The notes below the pieces were generated by a model. It was not told the origin of the DNA. It searched no databases and worked only from the letters and a program-made list of their open reading frames with translations. From contig NZ_ACIS01000009.1 in the NCBI RefSeq assembly GCF_000174355.1, positions 178,434 to 242,433 of the forward strand: 64,000 bases of DNA. Reading direction: 5' to 3'. Position 1 is the first letter of the stretch. Each line of letters opens with the position of its first letter. The position numbers were made by a program, and so were the translations under genes. This document shows, in pieces, positions 8,489 to 17,528 of this stretch. Source of the DNA: Pseudogulbenkiania ferrooxidans 2002 (GTDB taxonomy: Bacteria; Pseudomonadota; Gammaproteobacteria; Burkholderiales; Chromobacteriaceae).

Positions 8489-8725
8489 GGTGCTCCCCCC
8501 GATGGTTTCAGCGACAGCGGCCGGCCCCGTTACCGGGGCGCCGGGCTGGCGCGCATTCTTCCCGGCAAGCCGCCCCGCCGCCGTCGCGGCGATCTCGGCT
8601 CTCCATGTTCAATAGTTATAGTGGGGTGCCTGCAAAATCCAAACTGCAAGTGCATGCCGTGACACGATGCGGCCGTTTCTCTCTTCCTGGCACGAGACAG
8701 GGCCGCCGCGTGCGCACTCCGAAAT

Positions 8726-8761
8726 GAAAAACCCCCGCCCTCCTCTCGGAGCGGCGGGGGG
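8726..8761 (-). terminator. Intrinsic terminator of gltX
   Basis: A GC-rich stem (CCCCCGCC pairing with GGCGGGGG, with inner CTCC/GGAG) lies between 8731 and 8760; read leftwards it ends in TTTTTC. It sits about 45 bases beyond the gltX stop. Confidence 0.8.
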
Positions 8762-8776
8762 CATCGTCATTCGCCT

Positions 8777-8796
8777 TCGGCCAACCTTGGCCGAGG
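8777..8796. repeat. Inverted TTCGGCCAAC pair, one arm imperfect
   Basis: TTCGGCCAAC at 8777-8786 is followed directly by CTTGGCCGAG, an imperfect complement, between the gltX stop and its terminator. It belongs to the same repeat family as 4118, 6063 and 20743. Confidence 0.75.
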
Positions 8797-8806
8797 CGTC
8801 AACGCA

Positions 8807-10201
8807 TCAGGCCTGAGCCTGGCCCATGCGGCGCAGCACTTCGTCCTTGCCGATCAGCGCCAGCACGGCGTCGACCGACGGCGTCTGCGTGGTGCCGCAC
8901 ACCAGCACGCGCAGCGGCATGCCGAGCTGGCCCATCTTGATGCCTTCGGCGGTGCAGAACGGCTTGAACAGGTGGTGGATCGCCTCGGCGTTCCATTCGG
9001 TCAGCGCGGCGAGTTGCTCGGCGAAGCGCGCCATGCGCGCCTTGCTGTCGTCGGCCAGGTGCTTTTCGACGTCGGCGGCGGCCGGCTCGCGCGTCTTGTA
9101 GAAGTAATCGCACTCGGCGGCCAGCGCGTTGAGATCCTGCACCCGCTCCTTGACCAGCGCAATGACGTCGCTCAGGCACGGGCCGCTGGACGGATCGATG
9201 CCGGCCTCGGCCAGTTTCGGGGCGATCAGTTGCGCCAGGCGCAGGTTGTCAGCGGCCTTGATATGCTGGGCGTTGAGCCACAGAAATTTCTCGTTGTTGA
9301 AGCGGCTGGCCGAGGGGCTGACGTCCTTCAGGTCGAACCATTCGACAAACTGTTCCAAGGAGAAGAACTCGTCGTCGCCATGGCCCCAGCCGAGGCGCGC
9401 CAGGTAGTTGAGCAGCGCTTCCGGCAGGATGCCTTTGGCGGCGTAGTCGACCACGCTCACCGCGTCGCGGCGCTTCGACATCTTCTGGCCGTCCTCGTTG
9501 AGGATCATCGGCAGATGGCCGTACACCGGCAGCGGCGCGTTAAGCGCCTGCAAGATGTTGATCTGGCGCGGGGTGTTGTTGACGTGATCGTCGCCGCGGA
9601 TGACGTGGGTGATGTTCATGTCCCAGTCGTCCACCACCACGCAGAAGTTGTAGGTCGGGCTGCCGTCCGGGCGGGCGATGATCAGGTCGTCCAGTTCCTC
9701 GTTCTGGAATTCGATGCGGCCCTTGACCGCGTCGTCCCACGCCACGCTGCCGGTGAGCGGGGTCTTGAAACGCACCACCGGCGGCACCCCCTCCGGCGGT
9801 GCCGGCAGGGTCTTGCCTTGTTCCGGGCGCCAGCGGCGGTCGTAGCGCGGCTTTTCCCCCTTGGCTTCCTGCTCGGCGCGCAGGGCGTCCAGCTCATCCT
9901 TGCTGCAGTAGCAGTAATAGGCATGGCCGGAAGCCAGCAATTGCTGGATCACCTCTTTGTAGCGGTCGAAGCGCTGGGTCTGGTAGAACGGGCCTTCGTC
10001 GTAGTCGAGACCGACCCAGTGCATGCCGTCCAGGATGGCCTTCACCGATTCCGGCGTGGAACGTTCGAGATCGGTGTCTTCGATGCGCAGCACGAAGGTG
10101 CCTTGGTTCTTGCGGGCGTAGGCCCAGGAAAACAGTGCGGTGCGCACGCCGCCGATATGCAGGAAGCCGGTCGGGCTGGGGGCGAAACGGGTACGGATCA
10201 T
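8807..10201 (-). CDS. gltX: Glutamyl-tRNA synthetase
   Basis: 464 residues, the typical length of a discriminating bacterial class I GluRS. It attaches glutamate to tRNA-Glu in the cytoplasm. The HIGH-type signature is at residues 7-18 ([12 protein letters not shown]) and KMSKR is in [14 protein letters not shown] near residue 240. The ATG at 10201 gives [12 protein letters not shown], the normal family start; the upstream open frame adds unrelated sequence. It is monocistronic, with its own terminator downstream. Confidence 0.97.
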   Translation of the reverse strand: MIRTRFAPSPTGFLHIGGVRTALFSWAYARKNQGTFVLRIEDTDLERSTPESVKAILDGMHWVGLDYDEGPFYQTQRFDRYKEVIQQLLASGHAYYCYCSKDELDALRAEQEAKGEKPRYDRRWRPEQGKTLPAPPEGVPPVVRFKTPLTGSVAWDDAVKGRIEFQNEELDDLIIARPDGSPTYNFCVVVDDWDMNITHVIRGDDHVNNTPRQINILQALNAPLPVYGHLPMILNEDGQKMSKRRDAVSVVDYAAKGILPEALLNYLARLGWGHGDDEFFSLEQFVEWFDLKDVSPSASRFNNEKFLWLNAQHIKAADNLRLAQLIAPKLAEAGIDPSSGPCLSDVIALVKERVQDLNALAAECDYFYKTREPAAADVEKHLADDSKARMARFAEQLAALTEWNAEAIHHLFKPFCTAEGIKMGQLGMPLRVLVCGTTQTPSVDAVLALIGKDEVLRRMGQAQA

Positions 10202-10301
10202 GATGGCCAGGGTCTGACGAAAAGACGAAAGCGCTATTGTACGCTGCCCGCAAAAAAGCCCGCAAACGCGGGCTCGATGATAGCGGCAGGCTCTGGCCCC
10301 C

Positions 10302-10931
10302 TCACACGAACGGCACGCCGTCCAGCACCCCCGCCGGCAGCTTGTCCGCCACCAGCCACAGCGCCATCCCGGCCAACAGGCCCGCCATGATCCAGTTGAA
10401 CGCCGCCAGCCGGCGCGGCGAGCGCAGGAAGCGCGCCAGCGCCACCCCGCCCCAGGCCCACACCCCAATGCACGGCAGCGCCACCATGAAGGCCACCACG
10501 GCGAACAGGCCGCCCGCCTGCCACAGCGGCATGCCGGAAGGCAGGAACAGCAGCGCCAGGTTGACGCCCATCAGCCAGACGTTGGGATTGAGCCAGTTGA
10601 ACAGCACCCCGCCGGCAAAACCCATCGGTCGCGCCGTGTCGCCGGCTTCACCGGGCTGGCCGGCACGCGTCATCTGCCACGCCAGCCACAGCAGGTAGCT
10701 GCAGCCGGCCAGTGCCAGCCACAGTTGCAGGTCGGTCATCAGTTCCTTGATATGGCCCAGCGCCACCGCCAGGATGGCGATCTGGCAGGCCAGCCCCAGC
10801 GCCATGCCGAGCAGCGCCGGCAGGGTGCGGCTGAAGCCGAAGCGCACACCGGACGAAGCCAGCACCAGGTTGTTGGGACCGGGGGTGATGGTCATCACCA
10901 TCAGGTAAAGCGTCAGCGGGACGAAGTTCAT
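10302..10931 (-). CDS. LysE/RhtB-family amino-acid exporter (copy 2)
   Basis: 209 residues starting [20 protein letters not shown]; the family signature [20 protein letters not shown] is followed by [15 protein letters not shown] about 90 residues later. Six hydrophobic segments. It is paralogous to the exporter at 767-1378, sharing the GPNNLxLAxSGVxFGFxRT, FxWLNPxxWxM and LPCIGVWAW blocks. The ATG at 10931 was chosen; extending the frame upstream would cross the operator palindrome. It is divergent from the MocR regulator at 11101, which probably controls it. Confidence 0.9.
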   Translation of the reverse strand: MNFVPLTLYLMVMTITPGPNNLVLASSGVRFGFSRTLPALLGMALGLACQIAILAVALGHIKELMTDLQLWLALAGCSYLLWLAWQMTRAGQPGEAGDTARPMGFAGGVLFNWLNPNVWLMGVNLALLFLPSGMPLWQAGGLFAVVAFMVALPCIGVWAWGGVALARFLRSPRRLAAFNWIMAGLLAGMALWLVADKLPAGVLDGVPFV

Positions 10932-10990
10932 GCGGGTTCCAGCAAAAAACAGGGGGTTTCGATGGAGACATGGTAGCGAGCCTGCCATTA

Positions 10991-11055
10991 CAATAACAGA
11001 TTCAAAAAAAACGCATTGCAACCATAACAGTTTGGACAATTCCAAACTGTTATGG
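10991..11055. promoter_or_regulatory. Candidate MocR operator: 15-bp perfect inverted repeat plus an upstream half site
   Basis: CCATAACAGTTTGGA (11022-11036) and its exact complement TCCAAACTGTTATGG (11041-11055) flank CAAT. A third, direct half site, AATAACAGATT, lies about 30 bases upstream at 10992-11002. This three-half-site layout in the divergent promoter is what MocR-type regulators use, and parallels the operator at 1459-1522, although the sequences differ. Confidence 0.7.
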
Positions 11056-11100
11056 TCGAGTCAGCCGCCAACTGTACCGCTTGACGTCAACGGAGCCCCC

Positions 11101-12534
11101 ATGAATCACGAGCCGCTCTACCAGCAACTGGTCAACGAATGGATCACGCTGATCCAGAACGGCGTGATGCGCCCGGGCGAGCGCCTGCCCTCGGTGCGCC
11201 AGGCCTGCGCCATGCACAAGGTCAGCCCGTCCACCATCCTCGCCGCCTACCGCGCGCTGGAAGACCGTGGCGTGATCGAGGCGCGGCCGCAGTCGGGCTT
11301 CTACGTCAAGTCTTCGGCCAACCTGCCGCTACCGCGCATGCGCCGCCAGAGCACGGCGCTGCCGACCAGCGACGACGTGCTCGACCACATCGAGGCCTTC
11401 ATGGCGGCGCAGACCGGCGAAGACTTCATCGATCTGTCGCTGGCCAGCCCGCGCGGCAGCGACTTCTACCCCACCGGCCGCGTCAAGCAGATCCTCAACC
11501 AGCTGATCCGCCAGCAGCCCGAGCTCGCCACCGACTACCCCTTCCCGCCCGGCTCGGCACGCCTCAGACGCCAGATCGCCCAGCGTGTGGTGAGCTGGGG
11601 CTGCGTGCTGGCGGCCGAGGATATCGTCATCACCAACGGCTGCTCCGAGGCGCTGTCGCTGGCGCTGCGCGCGGTGTGCAAGCCGGGCGACACCGTCGGT
11701 CTCGAGTCGCCCACCTACTTCGCGCTGGTTCCGCTGCTGAAGAGCCTGGGCTTGTCGGCGATCGAGATCCCCACCCACCCCACCACCGGGCTGTCGCTCG
11801 ACGCGCTGGAGCTGCTGCTGTCGGAACAGCGCCTCAACGCCATCGTCGCCATGCCCACGGTGCACAACCCGCTCGGCTGCAGCATGCCGCTGGAGGCCAA
11901 GAAGCGCCTGGCCCAGCTCGTCAACCAGTACCGCGTGCCGCTGATCGAGGACACCCCGCACGCCGAGCTGTTCTACGGCCAGGCGGTGCCGGACGCGGTC
12001 AAGGCCTACGACCGCGACGGCTGGGTTCTGCTGTGCTCGAGCTACAGCAAGACGCTGGTGCCGGGCTTTCGCATTGGCTGGATCGCGCCGGGGCGCTACC
12101 TGAAGGAAGTCACGCGGCTCAAGGTGGCCAGCACGCTGGGCCAGCCGCGGCTGCTGGAAGAGACGGTGGCGGAATACCTGGAAAGCGGCGGCTACGACCA
12201 CCACCTGCGCGGGCTGCGCCGCCATTTCATGAGCCAGATGGAGCGGCTGCGTGGCATGGTGGCCAGCCACTTCCCGGCCGGTACGCGCGCCACCTCGCCC
12301 TCGGGCGGCTGCCTGTTGTGGGTGGAACTGCCCTCCGCCACCGACACCCAGCAGCTGTTCCGCGCCGCGCTGGCCGAGCGCATCACCGTGGCGCCGGGCA
12401 CCATCTACTCGGCCAAGGGGCGCTACCGCCACTGCCTGCGGCTCTCCTGCTGCTACCCGTGGAGCGACGCCTTCGAGCGCGCGCTGGTGCGCGTCGGCGA
12501 GCTGGCCGGCCAGAGCCGCAACACGACGGCATGA
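11101..12534 (+). CDS. MocR/PdxR-type regulator, GntR HTH fused to aminotransferase domain (copy 2)
   Basis: 477 residues with an N-terminal winged helix (MNHEPLYQQLVNEW to the FYVKSS linker, about residues 1-70) and a PLP aminotransferase-like domain containing PTVHNPLGCSMP and SSYSKTLVPGFRIGW. Many blocks match copy 1 (VVAAYR/ILAAYR, VIEARPQSGFYV, NQYRVPLIED, ESGGYDHHLR). The ATG at 11101 follows GGAGCCCCC and fits the family N-terminus. Its stop overlaps the T-rich leader of the convergent terminator at 12534-12562. It is likely to regulate the LysE exporter at 10302 and itself. Confidence 0.9.
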   Translation: MNHEPLYQQLVNEWITLIQNGVMRPGERLPSVRQACAMHKVSPSTILAAYRALEDRGVIEARPQSGFYVKSSANLPLPRMRRQSTALPTSDDVLDHIEAFMAAQTGEDFIDLSLASPRGSDFYPTGRVKQILNQLIRQQPELATDYPFPPGSARLRRQIAQRVVSWGCVLAAEDIVITNGCSEALSLALRAVCKPGDTVGLESPTYFALVPLLKSLGLSAIEIPTHPTTGLSLDALELLLSEQRLNAIVAMPTVHNPLGCSMPLEAKKRLAQLVNQYRVPLIEDTPHAELFYGQAVPDAVKAYDRDGWVLLCSSYSKTLVPGFRIGWIAPGRYLKEVTRLKVASTLGQPRLLEETVAEYLESGGYDHHLRGLRRHFMSQMERLRGMVASHFPAGTRATSPSGGCLLWVELPSATDTQQLFRAALAERITVAPGTIYSAKGRYRHCLRLSCCYPWSDAFERALVRVGELAGQSRNTTA

Positions 12535-12562
12535 AAAAAGCCGCGGCCCGACGGGCAGCGGC
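12534..12562 (-). terminator. Intrinsic terminator of the L,D-transpeptidase gene
   Basis: GCCGCGGCCC and GGGCAGCGGC form a stem (12540-12562) that, read leftwards, runs into TTTTTT. It lies between two convergent genes and may also stop transcription of the MocR gene, although the rightward tail is weak. Confidence 0.7.
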
Positions 12563-12585
12563 TTGTTGGCGAAGAACGCCGGCGC

Positions 12586-13503
12586 TCACACCTTGGCGGG
12601 CTTTTTCGCCGGGCGCGGCTCCAGTTTGTTGACCGTCTCCGGCAGCGCCTCCGGCGCGGCGGGAGCCGTTTCGGCCGGCGCCAGCTCCGGCGCCTTGCTG
12701 CCGCCACTGAGCCAGCGCAGGGCCGACAGCTCGCCGCTGATGCGAGCCTTGTCGGCCGACTTGCAGCTCAGGCACACCGGCTTGCCGTTGCGCTCCCTGA
12801 GCGCCACGTCCACGCGCTTGCCGTGCACCGCCACCTGGCGGCTGGACTGCCACGCCAGCAGCACCTGGGCCAGCTGCTTGAACGACGGATCGTCGTACTT
12901 GTACGGATTCTTCAGCGCGGTCAGCCACAGCTCGCCGGCGGCATCCTCATTCAACAACACGGTCTGGTAGGCCACCGTCACCGCCGCTCCCGGCGACACG
13001 GTGCTGGCCAGCTCGTCGATGTCCTCGTTCTTGAGCCGCACGCAACCGTGGCTGCGGAAGCCCGGCACGCTGGTCGGAACGTTGGTGCCGTGCATGCCGA
13101 GCCCCAGCCGCGGGTCGCCAAAGCGCACGAAGGCGTTGCCGAGCGGATTGTCCGGCCCCGGCGGCACCGAGGTCAGCACCGGCTTGCCCTGCTGCTTCAT
13201 TTCCTCCTGGATCGACTTCGGCACGTACCAGATCGGCTTGGGATAAATGCCGGTCACGGCGTAGGTGCCGGTCGGCGTCTGGGTCAGCATCTTGCCCACC
13301 GCCACCGGGTAGGATTTGAGCAGCGTACCGTCGCGATACACGAACAGCCGGGTCTGCGGCAGGTTGATCACCACGTGCAAGCCGCTGCCGTTGATCAGCA
13401 CATCCGGCGCCGGCACCTGGGCCCGCGCCAACGCCGCGGCCACCAGCATTGCCGCCGCGACAACCCGCTTACTCCTTGCACCCACCATACCCATTCGTTC
13501 CAT
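12586..13503 (-). CDS. L,D-transpeptidase (ErfK/YbiS/YcfS/YnhG type)
   Basis: 305 residues with an N-terminal signal peptide (VVAAAMLVAAALARA) and a YkuD catalytic domain. The catalytic signature is HGTNVPTSVPGFRSHGCVRL, with the nucleophilic Cys in SHGCVR. Such periplasmic enzymes form 3-3 crosslinks in peptidoglycan or attach lipoproteins. GKMLTQTPTGTY and FVRFGDPRLGLGMHG are family-typical. The C-terminal 40 residues are Ala/Pro/Glu-rich and basic at the end, without a recognised domain. ATG at 13503 is preceded by an in-frame TTG at 13506; several in-frame ATGs follow within 10 bases, so the exact start is not certain. Confidence 0.9.
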   Translation of the reverse strand: MERMGMVGARSKRVVAAAMLVAAALARAQVPAPDVLINGSGLHVVINLPQTRLFVYRDGTLLKSYPVAVGKMLTQTPTGTYAVTGIYPKPIWYVPKSIQEEMKQQGKPVLTSVPPGPDNPLGNAFVRFGDPRLGLGMHGTNVPTSVPGFRSHGCVRLKNEDIDELASTVSPGAAVTVAYQTVLLNEDAAGELWLTALKNPYKYDDPSFKQLAQVLLAWQSSRQVAVHGKRVDVALRERNGKPVCLSCKSADKARISGELSALRWLSGGSKAPELAPAETAPAAPEALPETVNKLEPRPAKKPAKV

Positions 13504-13627
13504 CAATTATCCGGTCGCGCCATTTTAGCAGAAACCCCGCCGTACACCCGCTTGCAAAAAACCCAGCGCGGCACGGCGTATTTTGCGAAAATTACCGTTT
13601 TACCGTTTTGATTTGACACGGAAAACG

Positions 13628-15178
13628 ATGAATCCATCCCAACCAGTCGCCCTGATCGAATCCCTCGACTACGAAGGGCACGGCGTCGCCCATGTAGAGG
13701 GCAAGACGATCTTCATCGATGGGGCGCTGCCGTACGAAACCGTCAGCTACAGCTCCTATCGCAAGAAACCCAGTTACGAGAACGCCGACACCTGCGCGGT
13801 ACTGAAAGAAAGCTTCCTGCGCACCACGCCACGCTGCCCGCACTTCGGCGTTTGCGGCGGCTGCTCGATGCAGCACGTCGAATTCTCGGCCCAGGTCGCC
13901 ATCAAGCAGCGCGTGCTGGAAGACAGCCTCAAGCACATCGGCAAGGTCAGCGCCGAACGCATGCTGACGCCGATCGCCGGCCCGGCCTGGGGCTACCGCC
14001 ACCGTGCCCGTCTCTCGGCGCGCCTGGTCGAGAAGAAAGGCGGCGTGCTGGTCGGCTTCCACGAGAAACGCTCCAGCTACATCGCCGAGATGAGCGAGTG
14101 CCACATCCTGCCGCCGCACATCTCGGCGCTGATCGTGCCGCTGCGCGAAATGATCTACACGCTGTCGATCCGCGACCGCATGCCGCAGATCGAAGTGGCC
14201 GTCGGCGAAAAACTCGACATTTTGGTGTTCCGCAACATGGACGCCATCAGCGCCGCCGACGAGACCATCCTGCGCCGCTTCTCCGACACCCACTCGCAGC
14301 CGGGCCGTCCGCTGCAGATCTGGCTGCAGCCCAAGGGGCCGGACACCTGCTATCCGCTCTACCCGCTCGACGCGCCCAAACTGACCTACACGCTGCGCGA
14401 CTTCAGCGTCGAGATGCCCTACTACCCCACCGAGTTCACCCAGGTGAACCCGGAGATCAACAACGTCATGGTGACGCGCGCCTTGAGGCTGCTCGACCCG
14501 CAGCCCGGCGAGCGCATCGCCGACATGTTCTGCGGCATCGGCAACTTCACCCTGCCGATCGCCCGCTCCGGCGCCGACGTGCACGGCATGGAAGGCAGCG
14601 AAGCGCTGGTCAAGCGCGCGGTGGAAAATGCCAGCCACAACCGCCTCGAGCATAAGGTCAGCTATGAGATGGCCAACCTGTTCGACGTCACCGAGGAGAG
14701 CTTCGCCGCACTCGGCAAGTTCGACAAGATGTTGGTCGACCCGCCGCGCGATGGCGCCGTGCAGTTGCTCAAGGCCCTCACCGACGACACCGCGCCGCAA
14801 CGCATCGTCTACGTCTCGTGCAACCCGGCGACGCTGGCGCGCGACGCCGGCATCCTGGTCAACACCAAGGGCTACACGCTGAAGGCGGCCGGCATCATCA
14901 ACATGTTCCCGCACACCGCCCACGTCGAGTCGGTGGCCTGGTTCGAGAAGACCGGCCCGTGCAAGTCCAGGAAGGAAATGGACGAGATGGAAGCGGCCGA
15001 AACCGCCGCCCGCGAAGCCGCCAAGGCGGCCAAGAAGGCGCGCGAAGCCGAGGCCGCCCGCAAGAAGGCCGAGGAAGAGGCCGAGCGCGCCGCCAAGAAG
15101 GAAGCGCGCCGTCAGCACTACCTCGCCAATCAGGCCTACTACGACGCGCGCAACGCGGCCAAGAGCGGCGAGCAGTAA
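13628..15178 (+). CDS. rlmD: 23S rRNA (uracil-1939-C5)-methyltransferase
   Basis: 516 residues. An N-terminal TRAM-like RNA-binding region (1-60) is followed by iron-sulfur ligands C70, C76, C79 and C158 ([10 protein letters not shown] and SECH). The SAM-binding motif DMFCGIGNF starts at 299, DPPRDG at 371, and the catalytic Cys398 lies in [10 protein letters not shown]. The core ends near residue 445; the last 70 residues are Lys/Ala/Glu-rich ([16 protein letters not shown]), likely a long charged helix that is longer than in the E. coli enzyme. ATG at 13628 is the family start. Nothing suggests an operon partner. Confidence 0.93.
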   Translation: MNPSQPVALIESLDYEGHGVAHVEGKTIFIDGALPYETVSYSSYRKKPSYENADTCAVLKESFLRTTPRCPHFGVCGGCSMQHVEFSAQVAIKQRVLEDSLKHIGKVSAERMLTPIAGPAWGYRHRARLSARLVEKKGGVLVGFHEKRSSYIAEMSECHILPPHISALIVPLREMIYTLSIRDRMPQIEVAVGEKLDILVFRNMDAISAADETILRRFSDTHSQPGRPLQIWLQPKGPDTCYPLYPLDAPKLTYTLRDFSVEMPYYPTEFTQVNPEINNVMVTRALRLLDPQPGERIADMFCGIGNFTLPIARSGADVHGMEGSEALVKRAVENASHNRLEHKVSYEMANLFDVTEESFAALGKFDKMLVDPPRDGAVQLLKALTDDTAPQRIVYVSCNPATLARDAGILVNTKGYTLKAAGIINMFPHTAHVESVAWFEKTGPCKSRKEMDEMEAAETAAREAAKAAKKAREAEAARKKAEEEAERAAKKEARRQHYLANQAYYDARNAAKSGEQ

Positions 15179-15363
15179 GCCGGTCACGGCAGCCTCCCGA
15201 CGCAACGACGGGTTGGCTGCCCCGGCCCCTGGGGCGGGCAGCGCCAAGGACCGTGCCGCACTCGCGGCGCGCTTTCACACCGGTCCGGCATTGTTTTACC
15301 GCCACCCCGCCTCAAACGGCTGTTTTGCCCGATAATAGCCATCCTTTAGCGACGCCGATCACC

Positions 15364-16053
15364 ATGAGCCACAAACCCCTCACCGACCGCGACTACCAAA
15401 ACCTGGCCACCACCCTGGCCCGCTTTCGCGCCCAGCACTGCATGGGCCTGGAGCAGCTCGACGGCTTCTTCGCCGCCCTGCTGTGCGGGCCGGAACCGAT
15501 CAAGCCGAGCGAGGTGCTGCCGCTGATCCTGGGCGACGCCTTCGACGACGAGACCGCCTTCAGCTCGCAGAAGGCGCTGGAGCAGTTCGTCTCGTTGCTG
15601 ATGGGCCATTGGCTCGACATCGCCGATACCCTGCACTCGGGACGCGAGTTCCACCCCTGGCTGGAGCCGGATGAGCACGGTGTGGTGCACGGCAACGACT
15701 GGGCGCAGGGCTTCACCGCCGGGATGGAGCTGATGAACGAGGACTGGGGCTTGCTGTTCGAAGATGAAGAGCAGGCCGAGGCGCTGGTACCGATCATGGC
15801 GCTGGCGTTCGAACACCACCCCGATCCGGAAATGCGCCCCTACGTGGACAATGCCGACGCTGGACAGCGCGAGCAATGGCTCGCCGGCATCTCGCCGGCG
15901 GTCGAGGCGATCTACCGCTTCTTTGCCGCCATGCGCCGGCAGATGGAGCAGGAGAGTGCGGCGGCGGAACAGGCAGAGACGGCGAAACCCGCCGCCCAGA
16001 CCCCGCGCCCGGTACGCCCCGGCAAGAAAAGCAAGGACGGCGGCCGGCGCTGA
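15364..16053 (+). CDS. UPF0149 / YecA-YgfB family protein
   Basis: 229 residues. The N-terminal and central parts match UPF0149: MGLEQLDGFFAALLCGPEPI, then WAQGFTAGMELMNEDWG around residue 120. The family is often fused to a C-terminal SEC-C zinc motif; here that is absent and the protein ends in a basic, Pro-rich tail (RPVRPGKKSKDGGRR). The molecular function is unclear. Preceded by a 185-base gap that holds a GC-rich hairpin but no recognised gene. Confidence 0.82.
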   Translation: MSHKPLTDRDYQNLATTLARFRAQHCMGLEQLDGFFAALLCGPEPIKPSEVLPLILGDAFDDETAFSSQKALEQFVSLLMGHWLDIADTLHSGREFHPWLEPDEHGVVHGNDWAQGFTAGMELMNEDWGLLFEDEEQAEALVPIMALAFEHHPDPEMRPYVDNADAGQREQWLAGISPAVEAIYRFFAAMRRQMEQESAAAEQAETAKPAAQTPRPVRPGKKSKDGGRR

Positions 16054-16141
16054 GCCGGGACGCAACCGCGCCACCCGGCCCACCCGGGGTGGCGACAGGC
16101 CGCCGGCGAGCGGTCCGACATAACCCAAAGAATCACGAGAA

Positions 16142-16615
16142 ATGACGATACAGGAAGCAAGAAGACCGGAGCAGCGACTGCCGCCAACGCTGGCACGGCG
16201 CGCCACGGCGATCATCGAGATGCCGGACGGGGTGCTGGTGGCGGCGACGCGCGGAGGGCGCTACCAGTTGCCGGGGGGCAAGGCCAACCGTGGCGAGCTG
16301 CGCTCGCAGGCGCTGATCCGCGAGGTACGCGAAGAAACCGGCCTGCGCATCAACTCGATGCTGTACCTGTTCGACCACATCACCCCGCACGCCGCGCACA
16401 AGGTCTACCTGGCGATCGCCCAGGGCCAGGTCAAGCCGCAGGGCGAAGTCGAGCGTATCGCCCTGGTGACCTCGCCGGACAGCGAGCTCGACCTGATGCA
16501 CGACGCGCGTGCCATCCTGCGCCGCTACGCCCGCGTGCGCAGCGACACCACCCCCAAGGGCGAGGCCTTGCGCGCCTTTCTCGGGCTGGCGCGCTACATC
16601 GCCAAGGTGGAATGA
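16142..16615 (+). CDS. NUDIX hydrolase
   Basis: 157 residues with a complete Nudix box starting at GGKANRGELR and ending REVREETGL, preserving the Gx5Ex7REUxEExGU spacing of the Mg-binding loop-helix-loop. Such enzymes cleave nucleoside diphosphates linked to another moiety; the substrate cannot be assigned. An N-terminal 18 residues are basic and precede the fold. Its TGA overlaps the ATG of the next gene (ATGA), implying translational coupling. Confidence 0.9.
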   Translation: MTIQEARRPEQRLPPTLARRATAIIEMPDGVLVAATRGGRYQLPGGKANRGELRSQALIREVREETGLRINSMLYLFDHITPHAAHKVYLAIAQGQVKPQGEVERIALVTSPDSELDLMHDARAILRRYARVRSDTTPKGEALRAFLGLARYIAKVE

Positions 16616-16965
16616 GCAGCGCCACCCTGCCCTGGCTGGAACTCGACGAGTTCCGCTTTCACCACATCCTTCCCACCCTGCCCGGGGCCACGCTGGTGCT
16701 GTTCGGCCAACCCCATTGCGGCGCCTGCCGGGTGTGGCACGCCCGCCTGCCCCGGCTGGTCCCGCCCCGCATCCGCCAGCTGTGCTACGTCGACATCGCC
16801 GTGAGCAGCGCGCTGGCGCACGAATTCGAGCTGTTCCACCTGCCGGCGCTCGCCCTATACGACAACGGCGCGTTTCACACCATGGTGAACGCGCCGTTGG
16901 AACGGGCCAAGTTGGCCGAAGCGATTCAGATCGCGTTGGCGTCGCCGCCGTCGGAAGCCCCCTGA
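16612..16965 (+). CDS. Thioredoxin-like protein with CGAC motif
   Basis: 117 residues; a short thioredoxin fold with LVLFGQPHCGACRVWHARLP carrying a CGAC redox pair, and the cis-Pro in FHLPALALYDNG about 45 residues later. No signal peptide, so it is probably cytoplasmic. It overlaps the NUDIX gene by 4 bases. Its last 40 bases overlap the 3' end of the convergent membrane-protein gene at 16926-17525. It contains two copies of the TTCGGCCAAC motif (16702 and, inverted, 16911). Confidence 0.82.
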   Translation: MSSATLPWLELDEFRFHHILPTLPGATLVLFGQPHCGACRVWHARLPRLVPPRIRQLCYVDIAVSSALAHEFELFHLPALALYDNGAFHTMVNAPLERAKLAEAIQIALASPPSEAP

Positions 16966-17525
16966 GCCGCATCCCCCTGGTTCAGCTCGAGCCCCAGCTC
17001 GGGCGGCACCTGCACCCAGTCGAGCGACGCCGCCAGCGACAGCGTCGAGCCCATCAGCATCATCGCCAGCGGCGAGAACAGCAGCACGCCGACCAGCACG
17101 CGCAGCCGCGACACCCCGGATACCGCGGTCAGGGCATGCACCAGGATGGTAATGGTGAGCACCGACAACGCGAAGGCCCCGATCAGCGCCGCATCGTCCG
17201 GCAGCCAGCTGGTCAGCGGCTCGAGAATCTGCACGCTGTTGGCCGCCACCACCAGCCCGAACAACGAACCGCTCGGCTTCCACTTGCCCAGGCGCAGCCA
17301 CAGCCCCATGAACTGGGTGAACAACAGCGTCTCCAGCCAGGTGAACAGCAGGAAGAACGCCACGCGCCCCTCGACGTTGTCACCCAAGCCGTCGGCGCCG
17401 GCGCTGGCGATGATACCGAGCGCCGTCAACAACAGCGCCGGCTGCCAGAACGCATACTGGTAGTGTTGTAGCGGCCGGACACGGAAACGCACCAGGTCCA
17501 GGGCATCGTCAAAGAGGATACGCAT
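16926..17525 (-). CDS. Hypothetical inner-membrane protein downstream of purU
   Basis: 199 residues with about five hydrophobic segments (LLLTALGIIASAG, FFLLFTWLETLLFTQFMGLWL, ALIGAFALSVLTITILVHAL, VLLFSPLAMMLMGSTLSLAA). No family was recognised. Its ATG lies 3 bases beyond the purU stop, so it is almost certainly translated from the same message. The last 40 bases overlap the convergent thioredoxin-like gene. The C-terminal 25 residues are polar and lie in that overlap. Confidence 0.75.
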   Translation of the reverse strand: MRILFDDALDLVRFRVRPLQHYQYAFWQPALLLTALGIIASAGADGLGDNVEGRVAFFLLFTWLETLLFTQFMGLWLRLGKWKPSGSLFGLVVAANSVQILEPLTSWLPDDAALIGAFALSVLTITILVHALTAVSGVSRLRVLVGVLLFSPLAMMLMGSTLSLAASLDWVQVPPELGLELNQGDAAQGASDGGDANAI

Positions 17526-17528
17526 GTC

